A stretch of 64,000 nt of DNA from the NCBI RefSeq assembly GCF_035582795.1, contig NC_134366.1:35799926-35863925 (forward strand), in the 5' to 3' direction. Made by a program: the position numbers and the translations under genes. Positions 1 through 12,800 of the stretch are shown piece after piece; the first letter of the stretch is position 1; each line of letters begins with the position of its first letter. The DNA is from Mycteria americana (taxonomy: Eukaryota > Chordata > Aves > Ciconiiformes > Ciconiidae). Under the pieces are notes generated by a model. It ran no database searches and had not been told where the DNA came from. It saw only the letters and a program-made list of their open reading frames with translations.

Positions 1-702
1 CAGGATTTGCAAATTTCCCAAAGCTTTGTGTCAGCTTGCAGTCTGAAGAGGCATTAGAATGGTGATGGAAACAGCTGTGCACTATTTGTTCTTCTCTCTG
101 TCTTTTGAGAGATAAAAAGGATACATAGAGATAATTAGATGGGATTCAGAAATCTGTACTTTTTCAGTAGTATTAGTATAAAATCATTTGTGACCACGTT
201 TATGTAAGCTTAACTTCAGTGTGCAAGACTTACATTTTTTTGTTTGTTTATGTTCCCACAAGCTAAAAAAAATGACTGCTGTTGTTGGTTAGCTCATCTT
301 AAAATTTGAGTGAATTTGTCTTTCAGTACATAAATGAACAGCAGTTATCTTTTCTGCAAAAAGTTTTGACTGACAGGTCGTGTTTGGTTTTCATGGTGTC
401 TTTTTTAACAGGTAAAGTTCAGCTCTGTGTGTGTGTAGGAATGGTTTTGAAAAAATTTGTCACACCCTTTAGAGACTAATACCTAAGATTCACTCCATTT
501 GCAATAGATTTCAAATCAATATCTTAAAATATCCTTAAAACAAGATGTAAATTCTTATATCAGAGTTTCAGAAAATGCAGCCGTAAGAATTTTTGTTGCT
601 TTGAGCTCCCTACTCAGTAGTACTTTGAGCAGTGAATACTTGAAGGCAGAAGTGGCTCTGAAGCAAGTCGGATGACCTTTTCCAATTTTGTATGCTGTCA
701 AG
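1..702 (+). other. DNAH11 intron or upstream exon remnant
   Basis: AT-rich sequence with no clear exon in the first 540 bases. Between about 665 and 702 the + strand reads RMTFS and then ILYAVK in two different frames, matching a dynein segment. Confidence 0.5.
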
Positions 703-825
703 CTTCTTCTAAGAAGTAAAGAGATAGAACTCCTTGAATTGGATTTCCTTCTTCGATTCAGAGTTGAACACACTTACAAGAGTGCTGTCGACTTCTTAAC
801 TACTCAGTCATGGAGTGCCATTAGG
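703..825 (+). CDS. DNAH11: DNAH11 exon, start uncertain (first one recognised)
   Basis: The segment reads ..[16 protein letters not shown].. to ..QSWSAIR and ends in phase 0 at donor GTAGGT (826). Acceptor AG at 701-702 follows a pyrimidine-rich tract. Dynein-like wording (RMTF, LYAVK) also continues upstream to about 665, but in another frame, so the true start may be earlier. Confidence 0.75.
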
Positions 826-3800
826 GTAGGTTGGGAAAATTGCATTTCAGTTCTAAATCTTTTCTGATGTTATTTCTGGAGGCATGCTACAACTAGACAA
901 TTTCAGATAAAGTCATACATTCCACCATAATTTTTAGTAGAACTAGTGATGCTTTCAAAGAGGAGTTGTCTTTGCTTTTTGAGTGTATTTTTCCCGACGT
1001 GGCCCCTATCCCACATCACGTACTGTGCTTTGTGAGGAAACTCTGTTTTACCATAATTTGTCTGGTCCCCTAGAAATATAATTTTGATCTTCATACCACT
1101 CCTTACTATATTAAATGTCCCATACAAGGTTTCAAGTTTGTCATATCTTGATATTTAACAGTAAGGAAACAGTATGGCAATACTGACGAAAGTAAACTCT
1201 TATAAATAATATTATCCATATATATATATATTATCCATATATATATATATGTAATTTAGTATTTTAAGGTAACTCCTAAGTCCCTTGTAATTGGTTAAGC
1301 TACATTTTTTTTACATACCCCAAAAGTATCAGTATTTGTCTTCCCATTTCAGTCTTCACGCAGAAGGTACATCATCTATATTTATGTCTTTGGCATGTTT
1401 CGAGGCTATGGCAGTGATGGATGTGTTCAGGGGGTTAAAGATAATGAAGGATCCACCAAGAGATGGAAGAAGTGGGTGGACTCAGAACGTCCGGAAAAGG
1501 AAAAGCTCCCCCAGGAATGGACAAACAAAAGCTCTCTTCAGAAACTAATCATACTGACGGTGCTCTGTCCAGACAGAATGACATACGCTTTTAGGTATGA
1601 AATCTGAGGGTACGTCTTTCAGGGCAAGTGTGTGTGAGGGTGGCTTGTATGTGTCAGCATGGAGAACGCTCAGATCTTAAGAGGCAGGCAAATAACTTAT
1701 AAACTAGGCGATCAACCAGAATTTGAAATCAATGACTGTGGCTCTTCCCAGCCTGTTCTGCTGGTGAAGAGTTTATGAAGATGTAGTGTGATGAGACATG
1801 AGTCACGGCATATTTGCAGAGCTATGTTTGTGATTTCTTTTAGATTGCATATAGGTACCCTGAGGAGGGTGCTCATGAATAAATGGAAATATAGTAAGTT
1901 ATGCTGTTAATAGCTAAAAGCGTATTTCTCAGTGGTAGTTCTCATTATGGTATTAGGGCTGGTAGCTAACCCCATGGGATGACAATGTTTCAGGTCTCCC
2001 TTCTTTAAAATCCTGTGATACCAAGAAAGAATCAGTTGTGGATACTTACCGATCTTCTTCCAGCTGTTTTCCAGTTGTACTGTTTTAATCTTGTGGTCCC
2101 AAGTGATGGTCTCATAGACCTGATCCTCCACACCTCACAATCACAGCTTTTACCCAGTTACGTGCCTTTTGAGAATGCAGTTTTTGTGTCCTGGGTGTTT
2201 ATTTTGCCCAGCTGCCCTGGCTTTATGTGACAGTGTTGCCTGCATATAATGACTTCTTGGATTCAGTTATTGAAGAGGTCCTTTTCATTCAAAAGTTGCC
2301 CTTTTCTGTCACATGGCCCCTATCCCACAGAGAAATGGGAATGACCATCTTCTGTCTTGCTTCACCACCTGCCTCCCCTTCTCGCCTTCAGTTCGCTTCC
2401 CTGACAATTTCTTTGATGAAGTGACTGTTAGACCATGGCTATCAGCCACTCAAGTCTGAGAATGGTGCAGGCTTGAAGACTATATCAGGGAACATTTTTG
2501 GTGTTTAGTGCATGTTTTTTCATATGTATAGGAACTTTGTAGAGGAAAAGCTTGGCTCAAGATATGTGGAAAGCACAAGGATGGACTTAGCAAAATCCTA
2601 CGAAGAGAGCAGTCCAGCCACCCCTGTGTTTTTCATTCTGTCTCCAGGAGTAGACCCACTTGAAGATATTGAGACACTAGGTAAGCCTCTTATTTGCTTC
2701 TGCTGCAAGGATCACTCAACTGTGCTCCCACTAAAGAAAGAACAATTAAGCTCGAAAGTGAAATGGAGCATGCAGGGCTATAAATGTAGATAAATCGATA
2801 GACAGTTATACGCTTGTGTGTATGTGCCCGTATGTGCCTCGACACAGAACAAAGCCTTCTGGAATCATCTGTCACTACAATGGAGTATACATTACTATGG
2901 GAAAGTTGGGCAAGGTTTATTTTCAGCAGAAGGCTCAAGTTCTAAAGTTTCTTCCACCCCCACCATATTCATGGTAAATGGGGTGGATGAAAAGTGTAAG
3001 GCCATAAGCACTACAGTATGAAGAAATTTTTAGACCAAGCATTCCTCTGCTTGGCATAATGCAGGTTTCCTTTGTACTGTTTTCTACCTTTTGACTAGAT
3101 GAGGGCCAGAGGGCAATTTTCTCCATGCTCATGTAATCTTGTGCCCCCTGTGACTAAATAATGGTCATTATACAAACTATATTCAATTGTATAGGGCTCT
3201 GTGGCTTTATACTTAGGATTGCTATTCCCCACAGACAATAGTGAGAATACCAGGTTAATACAGCTGTGACCTCACTGTGCTCAATTTAAACTCAGGCCTC
3301 ACAAGGTGAGAGGCTTGTGCATTTACCCACTGAACCAATCAGTTAAAAAACTGATGTGATATCTACCACATGTTGCTCCCTTTTTCATAAGGGAATTGCT
3401 CTGTACCCCCTGTAAGAGTTTCTAAAGCTCAGTAACAATGCCGAGCATCTATCAAAATGTCAAAAGGTTCATTATCTTAAAACCAAGGGAACAGATTTCT
3501 GCAGGCTTTTTCTAATACCAGCAATAAGGCCACTGTTGAGAGCTCGCAATTTTGCTTGTTGAAATTGTAAGGGTTTAGTGAAGTGCTTCAGAAGAAGTAA
3601 TATGCATTGCACAAGTGATAGTGAAATTAATGGGGGCATTATCATTCTTTTTCCTTTCTGCTCTGCTAATTTTCCTATCTCCTCCCCCCCTGTCACTCAC
3701 CCTTCCCCAATTATTTCTTTTACAGGCAAAAAGCTTGGGTTCACTATAGACTCTGGAAGATTTCATCGCATCTCTTTAGGACAAGGGCAGGAGATGGTTG

Positions 3801-6800
3801 CAGAGGAGGCACTGGAGAAGGCTGCTAGACATGGCCATTGGGTTCTTCTCCAAGTGAGTGTCAAGCAGCCCCTCTGGTGGGAACTGTCTCCTCAGCTGGA
3901 GGGATATTCCCAGAATACAAACCAAATATGTGGTAGATTACAGCAAAAGTTATAAACAGCTAATAACCTTGTTCCTTTTTGCTTTTGATTTTGATTGTAA
4001 CAGGTTAAACATTATATTAATAGAGTGTATGTCATGTTTTTCTGAACACTGTCCTCACCCTCCCAGGAGGAACAGGAGAGATAAAACAGAAAGCCTCTGG
4101 TGGGTAGGTAGGACTGCCCTCAGGCATACACTTCCCCCATGTAATTAAGAGCTCCTGTTCTGTTCAGTGGGCCATAATGGAGACTTTAATAAAACGGGTC
4201 TGACTCCCCCTTGGGAAGCTGTATAATTAGCCCTGGAGTGCTGCTCTGCCGAGATAGCAGCCGCAGCCTTGGCCAGCATTGTATGGACCGAGAACCCACC
4301 CTGCAGCAAACAAAAAGGTCTGTGCAATACCCTGACGAGCCGCGGTTCCCGGCATAATGACGGAGTGGACAGGAGCACCACAGTTGTTAATGCTACTGAA
4401 AGAAGGTGCTTCCCTCCCACCGTTTTATGCTAAATGGATATTTGTAACAATCCCTTTGCCCTGAAGCCAGACAAGAAATGCATGTTCCAGGCTTTAATAT
4501 TAAGGAGGTCATGGGGACCAGATGATTCCCTCCTGGTTTTAACCTCAGCAACATACACATTTGGCTGTCAACCAGGTTGCTTGCAACAAATGAAAAGATG
4601 GGCTAGCCTCAGTGTTGTCTGCCGGCTGAAGTAAAATCACCGTGGGATTAGCGAGGGGCCTTGGTGTGCTAGGCACGGTGCAAACACGCACAAACTGACC
4701 CCTTCGTCAACACCGAAACTGGAAGAATTCTTTAACCAGGTTTTGCACGAGTGAGCTAGTCACACTAGCCTGAAAATAACCCTGCTTTTCTGCTAGTGAG
4801 TATAGAAATGTTGTTGTGAAGGAAAGAGCAGAGTTGGTTTTCAGGGGAATTTTGGTGTTCGGAGTTGCTCTGAGGACACGGCGAGAAAATGGGAGATGGC
4901 AGAGGCCCTAAATCAGCAGTGTTGTGTGTCTGAATCCACAGGGATAAATGGGGAACATCTGAGAGGCTTCTGGTGTTACAGACCTGCTCCATTTTCCAGC
5001 CTGTTATGCCTGGCTTCTGAGGGAGGAGGGAGGTGACAATTTTGCTACGAAGATTTTTGATAGTGAAGGGTTGGGGAAAGTCCGAAAGGAGGCTAAATAA
5101 AGATTTTGGACCAAATCTGAAACGATACTAAGCCAGCTAGAGCTAGTGGGATTGGGATGTACTCAGTGCTTCTCAAGTATTCTGGGGTTTGGCCCAAATA
5201 CCTGTATGTTTAAATTTAAAAAAAAATGAAGTATTTTGCTATGCATTTTGTTGGAGACTAGGGGGTGTATAATTAGGTATTTTTAAAAGCCTGCTATTCT
5301 AACTAACCTGGGAAATACTTAAGAAATTGGGAAATACTTAACTTATTCTAACTAACCTGGGAAATACTTAAGAAATACTTAAGAAATTGCCTTGGCTTCA
5401 GACCTATGCCCTTGAAGCAGGGAGGAAATTTTTTACTGACCTCAGCAAGAGATAGGTCAAGTTCTTAGTGCAAAACTCCTGCTGGAGGTGTAGCTGAGGG
5501 AAGTCCAGAAGGTGACAGAGCAAGAGGTAGGACAAATATGTTGTGGCGTAAACAATGCAGGGTCTGAAAAACGGTAGCAAAAACAATTGGCACAGCGTTT
5601 GGTAAACTGGCAGAAAAAAGACTGACTTGAAACTTTTTGGTAACAGGTTTAACTCTTGTGTCACTCCTACACTAGTGTCTCAAACTCAGACATCTGATAT
5701 ATCGAAAGGTTATTTTGTTATTGTATTAAGGCTTGAATCACTTCCACTTCGCAGTGGATGGATGTAGCCTATATGAAAATGCCAGGCTGCTATCAGGTAA
5801 CGTGATATCAAAGTCTTCTCCTTTTGCCACCCCCCTATTCCTTTTTCCACATGTCAAGGGACAATTTGGGAATATGTCTTCAGCAGGTCTCAAGTGATGC
5901 AGCAGCCAGAGCACGACTGACATGTCCTGTTCCTCGGCTGGTGTATGGAGTTGCAATTCCTCTTGCGCTGCATGGAGGTGGAAGCCAGTGCAATCAGCAA
6001 TTTCTGGCACAGCAGTAAACAGCCAGAGAGAAGCGGTAGGGCTGAGCTGCAATTTGAGTTGAACTGCTAGTTCTGTAACAAAAAAGTGGAGTGTGGGCTA
6101 ATGGAGGGGTGAAAACAGCTGTAGCCCAGCCACACTGTAAACCTTTCTCTTGATTTTCCCGTATTTCACCAGCAGGTGCTTTGGAGGCAGATACTGTTCC
6201 ATTATAACTAATTTCTCTGGTCTATCAATGACTTTCCACTGTCTTCATATATTAAGAATCTTAAAGACAATTAGGCTCTGAAGTGGTATGAAACGTATTT
6301 TTTAAGTAGTAGGATAGCTGTAAACATTTTTTCTTTCTCTAGCCACTTCTTCAGTCTTGCTCCTGGTATGCACTGGACATGGTTTGTCTTAGGTCCCAGT
6401 TCTACAGGGAATTTAGAGTGCAAGTGTTCTGCTGAGTTATGCTTATCTTTACATAGGATAACACCCCCACCCACACCCCCAGATCACTTAACCCTGAGTT
6501 TATAATATTTTTGTTAGCTTCAGAATCAAAGCCTGAAACTTTAGAGGCTAGTGGTAAAACCTCTGTTATTGCAACAGATATCAAGAAATGGCACAGTAGC
6601 TAAGAATCTTCAAGTTTATTCTTTGTATTATCAATTTATTTAATAATAAAGTGATGCTTTCAATTAAGTAACTTAGCTATTTTTTATTATAAAGCCACAA
6701 TAACAATGTCTTAAGGATAACAAATTTATTTGTTTTCTCACGATAAATATATTGGCTGTTTTTCAACAGAATATTCATCTAGTAGCCAAGTGGCTACAAA

Positions 6801-9800
6801 CTTTGGAAAAACTCCTCAAGCAATACAGCGAAGAAAGTCACCCTGATTTCCATGTCTTTATTAGTGCTGAAGCAGCTCCAACCCCAGAAAAGCACATCAT
6901 TCCTCAAGGAATACTGGAAAACTCGATTAAAATTACCACTGAACCTCCTACAGGGATGCTGGCTAATTTACATGCTGCACTCTACAGTTTTAACCAGGTA
7001 AAAGCAAGATGTACTTTTTTTCATTAGTTGGTTTTAATTGCTCCTTCCCCCGCGGGGAGAAGTGATAACGCTGATGACCGCTTTGTAGGAGAGCAGAACT
7101 TTGGGATCTTTGTGCTTCCAAACTAACCTGACAGCTGCAGGGTGCCAGCCCTCCGTGCCCTGCGCTGCCTCCATGTCTCCCATCAGTGTTGGGCAGGACG
7201 AAACATGTGACAATAATGTGTACACTTGTATTATTAAATATCTAGATATAGACTTGCATAGGTATGCTTACAAAGATAGAAAGAAGTGCATTTGTCGCAG
7301 TAGCTTTACCCATCTGTGCAGTCTTATGAAAAAAACTGTCCATGCTCTAAAGTCAGAGCTCTTTCATTTGATGGTACTCGCTAACTTTGCTCAGCTCTGG
7401 ATTTGGTCTGACCACGTCCATTCCCCTACAGAGTGGATTTATGTATCCAGATGTTTATGTATCCACAGGCTCAGTACTCTGCGTATGAATTCCTGTAGTT
7501 AGGCATAAAGAAAGGAATTCACGAGCAAGGGTTACGTGCCATTTGTTGTTTTGTCCCTCGCTCTTTCCCTGTGTGAGGTTCTGCGGAGCTGTTTGGCGGG
7601 TGGGAAGAAGAAGAAGGAGAAAGAAGACATGAGAATGTGGAGGACAGGGGTGTCACTGGACGTGTGTCGCCTCCTTCCCTCCGGATCCCTGGTTATCCCG
7701 GTCTGTTACCCTGAGGAACTTGGAGACAGATCGTCAGGCTCAGTGCAAGTCAACTTCCCTGCAGCTGTGAAAGCGCTGGAGCAGCAAGCTTATTCGTGTC
7801 AGCAAAGCACACCATGATTAAGGCAGCCGTAACCGTACACTTTAGCCTTCCAGCAATGTATTAGCATGTATTTATTTGAGCACAGGACACACGAAGGCGG
7901 AGCTTGGATGTGAAAAGGTAAGAGTTTCTTTTAAAGGGAACTCTGCTAACCAATGCCTAGGAAAAAAGAGCCGTGAACTAAAAGAGCCGTGTCAAAGCTA
8001 CCTTGGCTACAAATGGATTGGTTTTGATGGTATGAGGTGATTCGGAAAGATACTTGTGCGAAAGGAAGAATGGCTGTGGTTTTGTAGCTAAACAGACAAT
8101 TATTAATGCAGCATATTTTTTTTCTCTTTTTTTATAACATTATAATAATATTTTTAATGGAAAACTGAAAAAGCTAGACAAAGTTTTTAATAAAGGCAAT
8201 TCATACGCATTGTTGTCCCACGTCAGGTTGTGTTCAGTTCAAGAAATATATATATGTATGTATTTTAATTAGTTCATTTCTAAGCTTGATTCTTTAGAAA
8301 ACTCTCTTTTCTCCCCCATTATTTTGAGCCATGGGTGTTTGTGGCTTACTACAAATCCCTGTGCAGACACCACTGTCTTTAGTACATTTCTGGTTAAGGT
8401 ATTTTAATTTTTTTGAAAAATAAATAAATAAAAAAGAATTGTAATAAGAAAATCAAACTATGCCTAATCCAGGTGGAATAAATTTCATGTTTTGTGGTTT
8501 TCTTCAGGACAGAAGCTTGTGTTGTATTTTTCATGGTCAAACTCAGGATTCTGACTTTAAGAAGGGTTTTTTGGTTTTTTGTTGGACAAAAAATCCTTCA
8601 CCTTTGCTCAGGCTTTGCTACCTGTTGTTCAGTTCAGGATGACCTATTTCCTTTTGGCAGCCAAGAGTTTACCCCTCTGAAGTTCCTTCCACACATCTAT
8701 GTTTTTATGGGTATCAAAAGTCATTTTGTTACATTAATTACTTCTTAAACTAAAAGATAGAATATAGAAAACTGTCAGAGAACTAAGAATGAATTTCTGT
8801 AGGTTTTATAGGAAAATGCCAAACAGTTTGTCTCAGTAATTTAAAAATCAGCTGAAGCCCTGCACCAAATCTCATCTTGATGAGATTCTCTACTAACACT
8901 ATAAACAAAGGAGGCAAAAAAAAAAAAAAGATTAAACTTCAATTTCAAACATGACACTTTGGGAAACAGTGTAAAATTTGAAGGAATAGTACCCTTTTTA
9001 ATAAATGTTAAACTGGCAAATTTTCCACTTGAGATAAAGTCTATGGATGGTTTATGCTAAGAAACTGGCAGTTATCTGAGTAATATTTATGGAATTCTAG
9101 TTAAAGTCTCTATTTTTATTGGTTTCAGTAGTACGACAGTTCTCTTTCCTGAAGGACATTTGGAAATAGAAAGGTAACCATCAACACTTTTGCTGCAAAA
9201 AATACTGCCTAATAGTCACTCATCACTAAGAAACCTGTTTCTCGCTCTCCTTCAAACTTCAGGCTTGCGAGTGCTCCCTTTCAGCAGCTGAGGCTGCCGG
9301 TTGTTAACTGGATAAATGTATTCCTTTTTTCTTTGACAGGATACCCTTGAACTGTGTACCAGAGAAGGGGAATTGAAAAGCATCCTTTTTTCTCTGTGCT
9401 GTTTTCACGCTTGCGTTGCCGGGAGACTGAAGGTTGGCCCTCAGGGCTGGAATGGAAGGTACCCGTTCAGTACTGGAGATCTCGCCCTCTGCATCGCTGT
9501 CCCCTGCAACTATCGAGAGACCCACACGAAGGTAAGAAGTAGTGGTCAGGTAACCACACGCCAAGGTCATTTCGACTCAGTCAGCTGTTTGTACTGACTA
9601 CGGGGGACACAATTCTTTCGCTGAAGCTGTTCTTAAAGTAGCTGGCATGACATGATGCTGTTGCTGAGTATGAAAATAAACCAGATCAAAGGGGGGGGGG
9701 GTTTGTGGGTTTTTTCTGGCAGTGGATGCTTGAACTTTGTAATATAGGTCAAACCAGTTCCACATCAGTAGCTAAGGGGGAAAAAAATGCCCTTCATTAT

Positions 9801-12800
9801 GTTAACAAAAACAGTGGTTTACATGTGCATATATGCCAAATTCATTAGGCAGGTAATGAAGCATTTGCACAAATGTAATTACATACAGCAATTCTGACAG
9901 TTCATAACACTGCATTAATAATCACTACAATTAGTTCTGATGATGGAAGCAATTTACAGCACGTCACATGTATAAATAATGGTGCATTTCCTGCATGTGT
10001 CATTATTATGTATTAAGGATGCCACCTTGTTGTGACTTTCTCAGTAATGTTCCCCTTGAGTCAAAGTTAAGGGTAGATGAGTGATTTTATTTCTGAGCTA
10101 CAGCATATTTCACACTTCTATAGTTTAAATACTCAGTTGAGGTCATTTGTGTAAGTTCTGTATATGAAATGCTTAAATAAAAGCAATAATTATTTACTAC
10201 TGAATGATATAAGATAGTACTGAATAGGTCCTCCCATTTTAGTAATTTAAAGAAATTTAAGAGATATTTAGAAAGAAAAAGAGAGAGGCAAATGTCACCC
10301 CTTGATGATATGGTTTTCTCCATATCTCCCAACTTGTATTTACTCTTAGAAATTAATTTTCCTTTTTTCTTTTTACCCCTGCTGACCTTTATTTAGCTAA
10401 TAGGACATGAAACTGTTTTTCCTTTTTGTGGTACTCGGTGTCATAGTAAAATAATTGCTTAATTTCATAGTGATGATTTAATAATGCTTCCCATTTAGAA
10501 AACAAGTCTATAAAAGCAGCTTATTCCAACCCTTAGTTTTCTTTGCTAATAAATCTTACTGCTTTAAGCTCTGTTCTTTTCAAACCACAATTCATAAGCT
10601 GGATAATTAATTTTGCTAATTAATGAGAGGGAGGATTCTGATGGCAGGGAGGACTAGAAAGGTCTGTAAGAGCGAGAATTATTTCTTCTCTCTTCTTGCT
10701 AATACTGCTTATTGGCCCTTCTTATTGTATTGCTTAGTGATTCATTACCCTGTGGATTTATAGGCATTTTTTTAACATAGATATTGGAGAGAGAAATATA
10801 TAATAGTTTTTTAAAACATTACTTTGTATGTGTGTATATATATATATATATATGTATATGACTTTGTGTGTGTGTGTGTCTGTGTGTGTGTGTATATATA
10901 TTTGTATATATATGTAAATCTCCCACTTGAGTATCCTTTGGGGACAACTTTGTTTAAGACAATTAGGGACTGACCAGAAAGCATAAACTGGGAAACTTGA
11001 GCTAGCCCATCAGCTAGTGGAAATTGCCTAACTCCATCATCACTTGGACCAGTTTATGGTGCTTCCCTGTGAATATTTAATCTTCTTGCATCTCAGTTTG
11101 ACTTAACCCATTTTCCTGTTGCTAAGACAAACTCCACCGCACTAACCCCTGATAGTTAAGGCCTGCTCAGGTGAAGTGGAGGATGCCTGATCCTGCCTCA
11201 TTGTCCCGCTCTTCCCCTCCGCCTTCTGATCCCCATACGCATGTTCATGGTGTCATCGTTCAATGTTGTGAGGGGGCTGTGGACTCCAGCCTCACCATAT
11301 TCATCCACTGAGCAATGGCTCAGTGGTTTTTTGACTACAACAGACCAGTTTTCTATAGAGTACAATGGCAATTATGCAAACCTGACAGCCCAAAATATTT
11401 CTAATGCAAACCCCACAGTTTTCTCACACTAGCAAAAATGTCCCTTTTATATCACAAGCTTTGATTATCCCAGTGTAATCAATGTCCCCAGAAGTGTGCA
11501 GCTGAATGAGCTTGTACTGAGTTAGAATATTGATATACTCTTCTAAAAGACAAAGGAAAAGCCATTTCTTGAGATAAATATATATGAAATTAGAAAAACA
11601 TTAAATGTTTTTCTGTTGCCAACAAAGAGAAAAGTGGGTTTATTCTAACTGCAAGAATGTTTCGTTCTAAATCCAAGTTGTTGGCATTTTTCACAGGGAT
11701 TCTCTGTTCAGGCTTCTCATCACCAGCATGCAGCATTGCATATTATATTCCAGTGGCCTTTTTTTTTTTTTTTTCCTTCTTTTTTCATCTCTTCAAAGGA
11801 GTTTAAAAGAAAGATGGATTAGAGTTTCACATATTCAATTGAAATAAACTTGTAGCAAGCAGGCTGGAATAGCTGCAGCTATTTTACTTGTTCTGTTCTG
11901 TCACATCATGCAATATTTAAAGCCTATAATTAAGTTTTTACTTGAACTGTTGGGAGGCAAATACTGCCCCCAAGGGCGTAAAGGTTCCTGTCTGGAAAGG
12001 CTTCATCACAAACTGGCATATTTTGCAAACCAAAGGGTAGCAAAAAGAAGCTTCAAACTCTGTGAAGCCAAATAAAAGAGAAAGACAGTAGTTCCTTGAA
12101 TAAAATGTGTTACCACTGTTAATCAGATGCTATAACAGCGGCGTTATGACTAGAGTTCTACAATAAGCATAATGCTTATGTGATGTGGTAGTAATGGGAT
12201 TAATATTAATTCAAGTTTTACTGAAGTTCTTGAATACATCCCAAATTCAAATAATGTAGAATTTCAGTTACTGAGCGTTTCCTAGTGAGGAGATATAAAA
12301 GACTGCAATCAGATACAAGTTTTTTATTTCTCCTCTAAGAAAGGCACAGTAGGTTACCTTCCTGTCACTCATGAGGATTATGTTTTTAAAGATCTGTATG
12401 GGAAAATACATGTGCTTGTTAATGAGTTATGTTCTCTTATATCATGCGGTGTTTTGAAAATGTACTTTTCTCTTAAAAGCTTTTTATAAGGGACAAGGTA
12501 GAAAACATGACATAAGGCTTAGATGATACACTTTACACCATTACTGAATTTTAGTCACAAACTTGATATTTTTACTCAGATATTTACAGATACCTCTCAC
12601 TGGATTGAAATAAAAGAAATCTGTGTTTCAGTGTAGTTTTTTGCTAAACAAACAAAACCCAGCAATGCGAGTATATAACCATGAAGCTTTCTGAAAGGGA
12701 GTATTTGAATTTCTTTTGTTTCTCTTAACAGCATTTATTCTGAGCATCTTTGGTTTGTCCTTCAGAAAGATGAGTTGTTTTATTCAGCGATGCATTCTAT

